This document shows, in pieces, positions 16,625-25,080 of a stretch of 64,000 bases of DNA. Origin of the DNA: CALDTK01 sp965215115 (lineage in GTDB: Bacteria; Bacteroidota; Bacteroidia; Chitinophagales; Saprospiraceae); NCBI GenBank assembly GCA_965215115.1, contig OZ244050.1, forward strand, positions 2,294,001-2,358,000, written 5' to 3'. The notes under the pieces are model-generated. The model was not told the DNA's origin, did not search any database, and saw only the letters and a list, made by a program, of their open reading frames with translations. The position numbers and the translations under genes are program-made. Numbering within the stretch: the first letter of the stretch is position 1; the number at the start of each line of letters is the position of its first letter.

Positions 16625-17113
16625 TTGACCCTCTACATCGACCTCGACGATACCCTCTGCGACTACAGCGGTCGGCACGCCGAGATGCTCACGAAGCACC
16701 CGACGGTAGGCTTCCCGCAGAGCCAGGTAGATTTCTACCGAAAGCTCGAACCCTTGCCGGAAGCGATCGATGCGGTCGGAAAGCTCCGAGAGAGCGGGAG
16801 GTTCGATCTTTGGATACTGTCCGCCCCATCGGTCTACAATCCGATGTCCTACCTCGAGAAGCGGCTCTGGGTGGCGGACCACTTCGGGATGTGGGGCGCG
16901 GAACACCTAATCCTGTGTCCGGATAAAAGTCTACTTAGGGGCGACGTCCTCGTCGACGATAAGCGTAGCGGGCGGGGGCAAGAAGGTTTTGCGGGAACGC
17001 TGATCGAATTGGGGAGCGGGCAGTATCCGGACTGGACGAGTGTCCTGAGTTATCTCTTAGCTCAATCCCCGAACAACTCGGCGACGACGATCTCTCCGAG
17101 CAAATCATGTTGA
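16625..17113 (+). CDS. HAD-type 5'(3')-deoxyribonucleotidase-like phosphatase
   Basis: A 162-residue HAD hydrolase resembling the NT5C/cytosolic 5'-nucleotidase C family. Motif I is LYIDLDDTLCDYSGRHAEM at the very N terminus; motif II is in LWILSAPS; motif III/IV in CPDKSLLRGDVLVDDK. No ATG is available; TTG 16625 places motif I at residues 3-10, as in the family. Lies 137 bases after nadV and may be cotranscribed, perhaps handling NMN or dNMPs (inference). The last 52 bases overlap the convergent Uma2 gene. Confidence 0.75.
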   Translation: MTLYIDLDDTLCDYSGRHAEMLTKHPTVGFPQSQVDFYRKLEPLPEAIDAVGKLRESGRFDLWILSAPSVYNPMSYLEKRLWVADHFGMWGAEHLILCPDKSLLRGDVLVDDKRSGRGQEGFAGTLIELGSGQYPDWTSVLSYLLAQSPNNSATTISPSKSC

Positions 17114-17727
17114 ATGGTCTCGCCCTTCTTGTAAGTTCTCTTGGTGTCGTACGTTCCGTCTGGTTGCGGATCAGTATTACATTCGATTTGTGAGGCATTA
17201 ATGTTGATGATCCAGTACTCTGGGATGCCGGCTACTGCGTACATAGGCAACTTAAAAACCCGATCGATGTCGATACTGGAGTCGGCGACCTCCCCCAACC
17301 AGAGGATGTCATCGGCCGTGGGGATTCGGGTAAGGTACTGGCGAAGCGGCCCCTTCGCAACGCGGAGGTCGGGCTCCGGGCGCGATGTCTCGCTGAGCTT
17401 CACGGGATTTTGGATCCCGATAGCGTAGCCTTTGCCGGCTAGATTGGTGTACAACATGCCGGAGAGTGCATCGGTGGCGAAAGCGTGGGGGGTGTTGATC
17501 GACATTTTCTCCGTGATGTATCCGTCTAACAATTCTACCGCATCAGATTCTTCGATGACGCCACGCTCGATCCCGGCTTCGAACTCTTCCACCGTCCAGC
17601 GGTGGAGCGCGGGCGCATCACTGGCATCCGTAGGCTTCTCAACGGGCTGTACGGGCGCTTGCGTCGGGGCTACCGGCGACGTGGCCACGGTCTGCCCACG
17701 CTCGATGTGTGTCGTTTGCTGCGTCAT
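17062..17727 (-). CDS. Uma2 family endonuclease-like protein (copy 1)
   Basis: A 221-residue DUF820/Uma2 protein with a PD-(D/E)XK-like fold and no proven role. Seen: HRWTVEEFEAGIERGVIEESDAVELLDG (N-terminal wedge), SRPEPDLRVAKG, LGEVADSSIDIDRVFKLPMYA and PEYWIININ. About 45 N-terminal residues are Pro/Thr-rich. ATG 17727 is chosen; a TACCTTGG box lies 8 bases upstream. Its 3' end overlaps the HAD gene. Confidence 0.85.
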   Translation of the reverse strand: MTQQTTHIERGQTVATSPVAPTQAPVQPVEKPTDASDAPALHRWTVEEFEAGIERGVIEESDAVELLDGYITEKMSINTPHAFATDALSGMLYTNLAGKGYAIGIQNPVKLSETSRPEPDLRVAKGPLRQYLTRIPTADDILWLGEVADSSIDIDRVFKLPMYAVAGIPEYWIININASQIECNTDPQPDGTYDTKRTYKKGETIQHDLLGEIVVAELFGD

Positions 17728-17869
17728 AACGTTGCCCAAGGTACCCCCCCGCCGCCGAACGCGCGACCGCCTAGCCACTTTCCACTTTTCACCATCCCAC
17801 TTTCCAACTTTGGACTACCTCTCCCACTCCTTCCGCGCGCAGCGCCTCGAGGGCATCGGCCGCACGGCG

Positions 17870-18406
17870 ATGTTCAATCGCGTCCTCGACGACCTGGCCG
17901 CGCAGCCGCTCGACGACTTCGACGACCTGCATTTCTTCTGGCAAACCCGTAGCCCCTTTTCGCAGTGGCACAAGGCGAGTTTTGCCCTGAGCGGAACCAA
18001 CTACACCTCCGCCGAGCAGTACATGATGCACGGCAAAGCGCTGCTCTTCGAAGATCAGGAGACGGCGAGCAAAATCTTGGAGACGCCCGATCCGAAGCGG
18101 CAGAAGCAACTCGGTCGCGAGGTCAAGAACTTCGACCCCGAAGTCTGGAAGGACAACGCCCGCCGCATCGTCTACGAGGGCAACTGCGGTAAGTTTATGC
18201 AGAACCGGGAGCTGCGCGACGCCCTGATCGCGACCGGCAACGCCCTACTCGTCGAGGCCGCGCCCGACGATACCGTCTGGGGCATCGGCCTCGCCGCGGA
18301 CGACGAGCGCGCTCAGGCGAAGGAGACCTGGCGAGGGAGGAACTGGCTCGGGTACGTATTGACGCTCCTGCGCGAGGACGTGCGGGCTTTCGCCAAAACG
18401 ATCTGA
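17870..18406 (+). CDS. NADAR family protein (YbiA-like)
   Basis: A 178-residue NADAR domain; family members are N-glycosidases acting on ADP-ribosyl/riboflavin-pathway intermediates, linked to NAD and ADP-ribose metabolism. Visible: FFWQTRSPFSQWHKASF, YTSAEQYMMHGKALLF, VWKDNARRIVYEGNCGKF, WGIGLAADD and WRGRNWLG. The start could be TTG 17810, which follows a pyrimidine-rich tract like other genes here; ATG 17870 is the first ATG. The last residues AFAKTI are encoded by a GTH motif copy. It sits near the NAD-salvage genes, which may matter. Confidence 0.88.
   Translation: MFNRVLDDLAAQPLDDFDDLHFFWQTRSPFSQWHKASFALSGTNYTSAEQYMMHGKALLFEDQETASKILETPDPKRQKQLGREVKNFDPEVWKDNARRIVYEGNCGKFMQNRELRDALIATGNALLVEAAPDDTVWGIGLAADDERAQAKETWRGRNWLGYVLTLLREDVRAFAKTI
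18385..18399 (-). repeat. GTH motif, exact
   Basis: Antisense in the NADAR gene, read AFAKT at the C terminus. Confidence 0.9.
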
Positions 18407-18602
18407 TCGCGACGCTACGTCACTTCCCCCAGCGGTACCCAAACCCGAGTCGAAGGCGGGGCAGCAAGTAGCCTTGGCTTTCGTTGCCTTCCGATCTACG
18501 GCGTATCCGCGCCAACACCAGTAAAGCCAACACGCAACGTTCGCCTCGGGTCTAAGGCAACGAAACGCTCAGTTTTCTCCCAAGTCAACCGCAACGTACA
18601 CC
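18407..18602. other. Intergenic gap, no feature seen
   Basis: Between the convergent NADAR and barrel genes. I see no hairpin, repeat or small gene in it. Confidence 0.4.
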
Positions 18603-19325
18603 TCAGCCCGGCCCTCGGCCGCCATCCCGCCCCGCGAACAACCGCCACCCGACCCCAAACCTAATCCGCGCGCTCACGAACCCGTGGTACCGGTTCGGCT
18701 CCAGGAGCTCCCCCTCGCGACCGCCGTTCGGGAAGAGCGCCTGCGCCGAGAACATCCCCCGCCCCCCGACCTCCCCGCCGACGGTCGCCTCGAAGAACAG
18801 CGGCGTGCCCCCCGGGAGCCACCGGTGCACCCACTGCCCCTCGACCCCGATCTGCCGCAGGCTCCCGCGCCCCCCGTCCCCGAGCGCGACGAAGTAATTG
18901 CCCGACGGCGCCAGGGAGTAGCCGTCGAAAGCGAAGGGGCACCAGGCGTAGCCGAGGCGCGCCCCGAAGCCCATCCAGTAGCCGCTGGTCACGTCGAGTC
19001 CCGTCATCAGGCCGAGGCCCAGGTCGAGTCCGCCGTAGCGCCTGGTGAGCCTGCGCAAGGCCGGCGGCGGGTCGGCCGGGCCGGCGTCGACGACGAAGGT
19101 GGCGGACTCGCGGAGGGTAGCCTGGTAGGCCAGCCTGAAGGACTGCGGATTGTTGCGGAACTCGTCCGAGTCCGAGAGCCAGTAGAAGACGTTTAGGTCC
19201 GGCGGGTGCAATACGATGGCGTGGCGCCAATCCCTCTGCGCGGCCGCGGGGAGTACAGCCAGTACGCTCAAGGCAAAACCTGCCGGTGCCGCGCGCCAGC
19301 GCCTCAATCGCGTCGGTAGCCTCAT
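18603..19325 (-). CDS. Outer-membrane barrel-like protein, pair A
   Basis: A 240-residue exported protein with a signal peptide (FALSVLAVLPAAAQ) and repeated amphipathic strands (GLDLGLGLMTGLDVTSGYWMG, IRFGVGWRLF). The ATG 19325 overlaps the stop of the lipoprotein gene upstream (ATGA), so the two are translationally coupled. Its paralogue is at 20000-20698: both have RESATFVVD/TTPEASDFTS followed by FRLAYQ/FGYQLAYGG and end in a long barrel. Function unknown. Confidence 0.6.
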   Translation of the reverse strand: MRLPTRLRRWRAAPAGFALSVLAVLPAAAQRDWRHAIVLHPPDLNVFYWLSDSDEFRNNPQSFRLAYQATLRESATFVVDAGPADPPPALRRLTRRYGGLDLGLGLMTGLDVTSGYWMGFGARLGYAWCPFAFDGYSLAPSGNYFVALGDGGRGSLRQIGVEGQWVHRWLPGGTPLFFEATVGGEVGGRGMFSAQALFPNGGREGELLEPNRYHGFVSARIRFGVGWRLFAGRDGGRGPG

Positions 19326-19855
19326 CGCCCCCGCCCTAGGCATTTTGGCGCTTCGAGGGTGTCGACGACCCAGCCGCCGAAGGCCCCGCGCGCCGGATCG
19401 TAGCACTCGAAAGCCCCGAGGCCCCGCGCGTAGATCTCCGGCTCCACAAACCGGTCAGGCGTCCGCGAGACCACCGTCACGCTATCGACGGCCCCAAAAC
19501 GCAGCGTTACCTCGTCCGTAAAGTTGGACGCCCGCACCGTGGTCGAGTCGAGCACTTCGAGGAAGGCGATCCCCGGCACCCGGAAGTAGTAAGCCGAGTC
19601 CCCGCCCAGTCGCTCGCCCCGCGCACCGACCACGAACAGTCCCGAGAGCGTATCCACACTGATGCTCCGTGACCCGAAGGGCTGCACGAGACCCACTCCC
19701 CGGCGAATCCCCGCGTAGCTAATCTCCCGTGCGCCAGCCGCATCGACGTAGATCGGCCGGAGCCCTACGGTGCGGCGGGGTTCGAATTCGATGGGCTCGT
19801 ACGGAAGGATGGACGGGAGGCAGGCGGGCAGCAGCACCGATACGCAAGCAAGCAC
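19322..19855 (-). CDS. Putative lipoprotein, pair A
   Basis: Starts from GTG 19855 with a lipoprotein-like hydrophobic stretch ending LLPAC. The true start may lie further upstream, since the matching paralogue (20695-21324) has a longer n-region. The body matches the paralogue in order: YEPIEFEPRRTVGLRPIYVDAAGAREI, an FxVPGIAFLEVLDS segment, and a C-terminal YDPARGAFGGWVVDTLEAPKC. Stop overlaps the start of the barrel gene. Function unknown; likely works with that barrel. Confidence 0.6.
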   Translation of the reverse strand: MLACVSVLLPACLPSILPYEPIEFEPRRTVGLRPIYVDAAGAREISYAGIRRGVGLVQPFGSRSISVDTLSGLFVVGARGERLGGDSAYYFRVPGIAFLEVLDSTTVRASNFTDEVTLRFGAVDSVTVVSRTPDRFVEPEIYARGLGAFECYDPARGAFGGWVVDTLEAPKCLGRGR

Positions 19856-19999
19856 TACGGCGAGAGCCCCGCGGGTGCTGCTGCTGCGTACCGACGGGAG
19901 CGTAACGTTGGGGCGGCGGCGGTCGATGTGGGCGGTAACGTCCCGGGTGTACGCGTCGCTGCCTGGCGATCACTCGCCCGCCGCACCCGACCCCGGCCC

Positions 20000-20698
20000 T
20001 CACCGCAACCGCCCGATCCTGCACGCTACCACCAACCTCGACCGCAAGCCCCACACCTCGTGGTACTCGTTGTGGCGGATGAGATCGGTACCGAAGTAGC
20101 TACCGGGATCGAGTCTGAACCCGGGGTAGAGGTCCGTCGACGTAAACACGCCGCGTTTCCCGCCGGCGATCCCGGTCTCGCCCTGGACCGCCCACCGCCC
20201 GCCCTCGTCCCAGCGGAGGAGGACGCCGACCTCGCCGAGGGTCTGCCGGAAGCGCGCCCGCTCCCGGGGCCCCGCCACCGTCACGTTCGGGTCTGCGGGG
20301 GGCGAGTTTTGGCGAAAGCCCTGATACGCGAAGCCCGACTCCGTGCGGTCGACCCGCAGGTAGCCCCCGAGGTACACGCCGGCGCCGAGGTCGCCTGCGC
20401 CCTGGAGGCTCGCGCCCGCGACGTGGCCCCAGACCAGCGGCGCGAACGAACTCGTGTGTTCGGGGCGGAACGAGGGCCCGACGTGCACCCCGGCCGCGAA
20501 CGTGCCCCCGTAGGCGAGTTGGTAGCCGAAGCTCACACTCGTGAAATCCGAGGCCTCCGGCGTGGTCGCGGTGAGGAGGTGACTCCACGTGCGTTCGGCG
20601 GCGGGGGCTTGCGCCAAAACGGTGGTCGCCGCAAGCCATGGCGCCAGGGCGAGCGCGAGGGCACGTAGTGCCTGCGTGTACGAGGTGAAGTGTTTCAT
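20000..20698 (-). CDS. Outer-membrane barrel-like protein, pair B
   Basis: A 232-residue exported protein with signal peptide (ALALAPWLAATTVLAQA) and barrel-like strands (VSFGYQLAYGGTFAAGVHVG, EVGVLLRWDEGGRWAVQGETG). ATG 20698 overlaps the lipoprotein stop. Paralogue of the pair A barrel. Two GTH motif copies; one (20606) encodes VLAQA at the signal peptidase site region. Confidence 0.6.
   Translation of the reverse strand: MKHFTSYTQALRALALALAPWLAATTVLAQAPAAERTWSHLLTATTPEASDFTSVSFGYQLAYGGTFAAGVHVGPSFRPEHTSSFAPLVWGHVAGASLQGAGDLGAGVYLGGYLRVDRTESGFAYQGFRQNSPPADPNVTVAGPRERARFRQTLGEVGVLLRWDEGGRWAVQGETGIAGGKRGVFTSTDLYPGFRLDPGSYFGTDLIRHNEYHEVWGLRSRLVVACRIGRLR
20306..20320 (+). repeat. GTH motif, exact
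   Basis: Antisense in barrel B, read GFRQN. Confidence 0.9.
20606..20620 (-). repeat. GTH motif, GTTTTGGCGCAAGCC
   Basis: Sense in barrel B, read VLAQA in the signal peptide. Confidence 0.75.
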
Positions 20699-21324
20699 CG
20701 GAAGCGGCACTGTGGTTTGCGTAGGGTAGTCATCTCCCAGGCCACGACGTAGCCGGCGCTCGAGTCGACGCACTCTAGGGCGAACGAGCCGTCGTAGTGG
20801 CGCTCGAGGTCCGGGAAGGCGTCCGCGGCGCGTCGGTCGCGCAGGAGGGCGTAGGGGTCGGGCGCCGGCAGCCGGTCGCGCTCGCGCCGGCCGAACGTGT
20901 ACCGGTCGAGGCCGTCGATCCGGATGGACACCCGGTCGGTGTAGCTTTCGTAGGTGAAGTAGTTGCCGACCACCTCCGTGATCCGCGAGAAACCAGGGAT
21001 CTTCAGCACGGAAGACGGCCCCCCGGGCGCGCCGCCGCCGGTGCGGATGGTGATCCCGAGGCCCGTCGCCGGCGCGAGCGTAAAGTCGGCCAGGGCGACG
21101 GTGGCGCCGGTGGCCTCGAAGCTGGTGTCGACCACGAGCTCGAGCGAGCGGGCGTCCTCGTACGGGAGGTAGCTCGCCCGCAGGCCCACCATCTCGTCGC
21201 GTACGATGATCGGCTCCTCGGGGAAGTAGCTGTCGCAGGCGGGGAGGGCGAGTACGGCTGTCGCCAAAACGAGTAAGCCCAGGCGTGGTCGCTCGCGACG
21301 CCGTCGGTGGTCTTGCTGCTGCAT
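20695..21324 (-). CDS. Putative lipoprotein, pair B
   Basis: A 209-residue predicted lipoprotein: basic n-region RRRRERPR, hydrophobic core LGLLVLATAVLAL, lipobox LPAC. The body repeats the pair A plan (PEEPIIVRDEMVGLRASYL, FSRITEVVGNYFTYE, FALECVDSSAGYVVAWEMTTLRKPQC). ATG 21324 is chosen from the signal peptide; a longer open frame to 21447 lacks support. Coupled to the barrel gene by an ATGA overlap. Confidence 0.65.
   Translation of the reverse strand: MQQQDHRRRRERPRLGLLVLATAVLALPACDSYFPEEPIIVRDEMVGLRASYLPYEDARSLELVVDTSFEATGATVALADFTLAPATGLGITIRTGGGAPGGPSSVLKIPGFSRITEVVGNYFTYESYTDRVSIRIDGLDRYTFGRRERDRLPAPDPYALLRDRRAADAFPDLERHYDGSFALECVDSSAGYVVAWEMTTLRKPQCRFR
21256..21270 (-). repeat. GTH motif variant, loop GACA
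   Basis: Sense in lipoprotein B, read VLATA in the signal peptide. Confidence 0.5.
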
Positions 21325-21527
21325 AGCGGCAAAGCTCGCGGTAGCCGAAACCGGCCGAGTTTCGAAGTTCGCAAAATCTGCTAAGGCCAGTTGCGGAAAA
21401 CGACATCCCGGCACAAGGCCGCAGTTTTCGCGCATGACGCTAGCCACATCTTTGTGCCCGTATCCCAGGGTAGCTAGCCGAGTCTAAAGCCGGGGTCCGG
21501 GACGCCCCCCCCGCGGCAGCGCCTTTA

Positions 21528-21585
21528 ACCCTTCGACCTTCACGCTTCCACCCTTCGACCTCCACCCTTCAACACCTTCCCCTCC
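21528..21585 (+). repeat. CCCTTCGACC-type short repeats in a leader
   Basis: Imperfect repeats of cccttcgacctt/ccacccttcgacc run to the TTG start of the MFS gene. Same arrangement as at 16571-16622. Confidence 0.6.
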
Positions 21586-22836
21586 TTGCCCCCGCAGCGC
21601 TCTCCGCTCTTCACGATCTTCCTGACCATCTTCATCGACATGCTCGGGGTCGGGGTGATCATCCCGATCCTGCCGGTGCTGTTCTTCGAGCCGGGCTCGT
21701 CGCTGTTCGGACCGGAGGTCGCGCCGGCGACGCGCTCGGTGATTTACGGCTTCCTGATCGCGGCCTACCCGCTGCTGCAGTTTTTCGGCGCGCCGATGCT
21801 CGGGAGCCTGTCGGACCAGTACGGCCGCAAGCCGGTGCTGCTCATCTCGCTGTTTGGGACGCTGGCGGGCTACCTGCTCTTCGCCTACGCCATTCACGAG
21901 AGTATTCTGTGGCTGCTGTTTGCGGCGCGGATGCTGCCGGGCTTCACGGGCGGCAACATCGCGGTGATCTTCTCGAGCATCGCGGACGTGTCGACGCCGG
22001 CCGAGCGGACGAAGAACTTCGGTCTGGTCGGGGCGGCCTTCGGGATTGGGTTCGTACTAGGCCCGACGATCGGCGGCCTGCTGGCAGACGGGGACTTGGT
22101 GAGTTGGTTCTCGCCGACGGTGCCGCTGCTGTTCGTGGCCGGGCTCACGGTGCTCAACCTCGCGCTGGTCGTGGCGGCCTTCCCGGAGACCTTGCGTGAG
22201 CGCCTCCAGACGAAGCTCGACGCCTTTAGTGGCTTTCGCAACATCGGGACGGCGTTTGCCTCGCCGCGGCTGCGTGAAATCTTCGCGGTGGTGCTGCTGA
22301 TCTCGCTCGGGTTTACGTTTTTCACGCAGTTCTTCAGCGTGTACCTCATCCAGGAGTTCGGGTGGGAGGAGCGGCAGGTGGGGTTCTTGTTTGGGTGGGT
22401 CGGCATCTGGCTCGCGATGACGCAGGGACTCATCGTGCGGCGGATGGCGGGGCGGGTTTTGCCTGCAAAGGCGCTACAGTACAGCATTGCCGGCGTCGCG
22501 ATCGCGATTGCGCTGCTGCTCGTCCCGCAGGAGGACTGGCTCTTCTACGTCATCAACCCGCTGGTGGCGCTCGCGTACGGCATCACGTCGCCGAATCTCA
22601 CGAGCGTGGTGTCGGAGCAGGCTGGTCCGAGTGAGCAGGGGCAGATCATGGGGATCAACCAGTCGATGCAGAGCCTGGGGCAGTTCGTCCCGCCGATCAT
22701 CGCGGGCTACTTGAATGCGATCGACGCGCGGCTCCCGCTGGTGGCGGCGGCGGGTCTGGTGGCCGTGGCGTGGGTCCTGTTCATGGCGGTGGGGCGGGGC
22801 GCAAGGGTGGCGGTGCCCCCGCCGATCGTACGCTAG
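21586..22836 (+). CDS. MFS drug/metabolite exporter (TetA-like)
   Basis: A 416-residue, twelve-segment major facilitator protein of the TCR/Tet drug:H+ antiporter type. Motif A is GSLSDQYGRKPVLLIS after segment 2 and motif C-like GAAFGIGFVLGPTIGGLLAD lies in segment 5. The start is TTG 21586 after a pyrimidine-repeat leader. Substrate unknown. Its stop overlaps the 3' end of a convergent Uma2 gene by 4 bases. Confidence 0.87.
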   Translation: MPPQRSPLFTIFLTIFIDMLGVGVIIPILPVLFFEPGSSLFGPEVAPATRSVIYGFLIAAYPLLQFFGAPMLGSLSDQYGRKPVLLISLFGTLAGYLLFAYAIHESILWLLFAARMLPGFTGGNIAVIFSSIADVSTPAERTKNFGLVGAAFGIGFVLGPTIGGLLADGDLVSWFSPTVPLLFVAGLTVLNLALVVAAFPETLRERLQTKLDAFSGFRNIGTAFASPRLREIFAVVLLISLGFTFFTQFFSVYLIQEFGWEERQVGFLFGWVGIWLAMTQGLIVRRMAGRVLPAKALQYSIAGVAIAIALLLVPQEDWLFYVINPLVALAYGITSPNLTSVVSEQAGPSEQGQIMGINQSMQSLGQFVPPIIAGYLNAIDARLPLVAAAGLVAVAWVLFMAVGRGARVAVPPPIVR

Positions 22837-23468
22837 GGGGTTGGTTGCTCCGCAGCGAAGAACCCCCCGACGATCAGCGTACCGAAGGTCTCGTGCACGA
22901 ACTTCTCCTCGGCCCCGAAGCTGCGCTCTGTGGCGTAGGCCTTGACCCCGTCCGGCTCGGTAAAGACGAGCAGGCGCCGCCGGGCGATGTCGACGATCCA
23001 GTACTCCGCCACGCGGGCCTCGGCGTAGAGCGCGTACTTGGTGGTGCGATCATACTCGAAGGAGGAGTCGGCCACCTCGCAGACCAGCAGCAGGTCGGCT
23101 GCCGTCGGGTCGTGGGCGGCGTAGTCGCGATTGGTGCCGCGAGCGACGAAGGCGTCGGGTTCGGGGCGGGAGCTGGGGTTTAGGACGACGGGCTCTTGAC
23201 TGCCGATGACGGCATCGGGTCCGAGCTTGCGTTGCAGCGAATTGCGGAGTTGGCGAGTGCCGAAGGCGTGCGGCGTTCCTATGGACATGTGTTCGACGAG
23301 CACGCCGTTGATGAGTTCGCACCGCGTTTCTGGCGGGAAGACCCCGGCCTCGATGGCGCGCAGGTAGCTGTCGAGCGTCCAGCGGTGCGGGCGCACGCTG
23401 GGCTCGTTGGGTTTGGCGGCGACGGGCACACTCGCTGCACTCGATACGTCTTCCGTGAAGTCTAGCAT
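22833..23468 (-). CDS. Uma2 family endonuclease-like protein (copy 2)
   Basis: A 211-residue Uma2/DUF820 protein. Seen: HRWTLDSYLRAIEAGVFPPETRCELINGV, SSRPEPDAFVARG, LVCEVADSSFEYDRTTKYALYA and AEYWIVDIARRRLLVF. ATG 23468 is preferred; a TATCTTGC box lies 8 bases upstream. Converges on the MFS gene. Confidence 0.85.
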   Translation of the reverse strand: MLDFTEDVSSAASVPVAAKPNEPSVRPHRWTLDSYLRAIEAGVFPPETRCELINGVLVEHMSIGTPHAFGTRQLRNSLQRKLGPDAVIGSQEPVVLNPSSRPEPDAFVARGTNRDYAAHDPTAADLLLVCEVADSSFEYDRTTKYALYAEARVAEYWIVDIARRRLLVFTEPDGVKAYATERSFGAEEKFVHETFGTLIVGGFFAAEQPTP

Positions 23469-23522
23469 GGCGATCCGCAAGATACGAAGCCGCGGCGTGA
23501 GGGACGGGCGCGACGGCAGTTG

Positions 23523-23537
23523 GTTTTGGCGAAAGCC
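23523..23537 (+). repeat. GTH motif, exact
   Basis: Intergenic, between Uma2 copy 2 and the carbonic anhydrase. Confidence 0.9.
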
Positions 23538-23602
23538 GCACGTTCACAACGCTACCCCAAACTTTAACCGCAATCGCCGTTGTCCCACAGGCGCGGCCGC
23601 TC

Positions 23603-24421
23603 CTACTCCACCACCCACACCTTTCGTCCGTTCAGCCCCTGCTTCTCGCGGTAATTATTCAGCGGCATGCTCTTCTTGATCGCGGCGATCTCCTCGCTCG
23701 AGGCGCGCATCGGTTGTTGGAACACGACCCAGTTGACGCCCTCGGTGCAGGGCGGGGTGGTGAGGGAGCCGCCGTAGGTGAAGTAGGTGCGGCGCTTCGG
23801 GAACAGCGTGTTGAGGTCGAGCGAGTCGCTCACGGTCTGGCTCTGCTGGTAGCCGATGGGTAGGAAGCGGCGGAAGTACTCCATCAGTTCGCTCGGGTTG
23901 CCCTCCTGGCCCATGACCCCGAGGACGGTGATCTCGTCGTCGGCATTCACGTGGACGAGGTGGATCTCGATCGGGTAGCGCACGCCGTTGATCGTGTGCT
24001 CGGAGGGCTCGTGGAAGTGGAGTTGCCGGAGGTGGTAGACCCGGCCGCCGTAGCGGATCGAGTCGCCTTCCCCGATGCGGAATTTGATCGTGTGGCCGTT
24101 GTTGATGATCTCGGTGAAGGGCGTCTGCCGGGCGTACATCACCTCGAGTTGCTGGGCGGCCGAGTCGGTCGCCGTGGCCTTGGTGTCGATGATGTCGATC
24201 GGGGACTGGCGCCGGCCCCCGCAGGCGGACTCGGTCTCGATCTCGACCCAGTGCTCGGGCGCGGTCTCGCCCTCGTAGCTCCACTCGGCGTGCTCGAGGG
24301 CCTCGGCCTCGGTGGAGTCGATGCCGCCGTCGGTGAGGTCGGCGGGCGTAGTGTCGGGCTGCTTGCAGGCCGCGAAAGCGGCGGCGGCTAGCAGGGTGAG
24401 CAGGGGTAGGAGACGGGCCAT
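23603..24421 (-). CDS. Alpha-type carbonic anhydrase lipoprotein
   Basis: Hydrates CO2 to bicarbonate, here anchored outside the cytoplasm: signal peptide with lipobox FAAC (C19). Alpha-CA landmarks: SACGGRRQSPIDI (66-77), INNGHTIKF (106-114), LHFHEPSEHTING with zinc ligands H135 and H137, EIHLVHVN with H154, and LTTPPCTEGVNWVVFQ near the C terminus. 272 residues including an acidic linker of about 30. A TACCTTCC box lies 8 bases before the ATG. Confidence 0.95.
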   Translation of the reverse strand: MARLLPLLTLLAAAAFAACKQPDTTPADLTDGGIDSTEAEALEHAEWSYEGETAPEHWVEIETESACGGRRQSPIDIIDTKATATDSAAQQLEVMYARQTPFTEIINNGHTIKFRIGEGDSIRYGGRVYHLRQLHFHEPSEHTINGVRYPIEIHLVHVNADDEITVLGVMGQEGNPSELMEYFRRFLPIGYQQSQTVSDSLDLNTLFPKRRTYFTYGGSLTTPPCTEGVNWVVFQQPMRASSEEIAAIKKSMPLNNYREKQGLNGRKVWVVE

Positions 24422-24507
24422 AGGGAAGCGGAAGGTAGCGATCCGATAGCGCAGCCGCTCCGACCTCCGACCTCCGTCAGCGCAGCGATCCTAACTTACC
24501 TTCCCGC

Positions 24508-25080
24508 ATGTCAACTCCCAGACTCCTCATCGTCGGCGGCTCGAACGGCGCGGGCAAAAGCACTTTCGCCGTGCCGTACGCGGCGCGCGAGGGGCTACCG
24601 TTCTTGAATGCCGACGTGCTCACGCGCCAGTACGCCGCCGCCGGCGAATCACAGCCCTTGATCAAGGCCGCCCGCGAGTTTTTGCGAAAGCTGTACGAGA
24701 CGATCGACGCGGGCGAGTCGGTGTGCTTCGAGACGACCCTCTCGGGGGGCTACGTCGAGACGGCCGTCGCGCGGGCCACGGCGGCGGGCTACCGCGTCGA
24801 ACTCGTCTTCCTCTTCGTGGCGAGCCCGGAGGTGGCCATCGCGCGGGTGGCGAGTCGCGTCAAGAAGGGCGGCCACCACGTGCCCGACCGGGACGTACGG
24901 CGGCGCTTTCACCGGACGCTGGTCAACTTCGAGTCCTTGCGGCACGAGGTCGACATGTGGGAGCTCTACCGCTCGGATACGAGCGAGATTACGTTGGTTG
25001 CCAAACAGGACGGCCAGGAGAGCCTTATCTTCGTAGCGTCCGACTTTCAACTCTTCACCACTTTACTCGCCGCGTCATGA
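24508..25080 (+). CDS. Zeta-toxin-like P-loop kinase
   Basis: A 190-residue P-loop protein like zeta toxins and related small kinases. Walker A GGSNGAGKST is at residues 9-18, a substrate loop FETTLSGG near 74, and a LID-like RVASRVKKGGHHVP near 115-128. True zeta toxins phosphorylate UDP-GlcNAc; many chromosomal homologues are of unknown target. ATG at 24508 with a TACCTTCC box 3 bases before it. Overlaps the next small gene by ATGA. Confidence 0.78.
   Translation: MSTPRLLIVGGSNGAGKSTFAVPYAAREGLPFLNADVLTRQYAAAGESQPLIKAAREFLRKLYETIDAGESVCFETTLSGGYVETAVARATAAGYRVELVFLFVASPEVAIARVASRVKKGGHHVPDRDVRRRFHRTLVNFESLRHEVDMWELYRSDTSEITLVAKQDGQESLIFVASDFQLFTTLLAAS
24678..24692 (+). repeat. GTH motif variant, GTTTTTGCGAAAGCT
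   Basis: Sense in the zeta-like gene, read FLRKL. Outer T/T. Confidence 0.5.
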
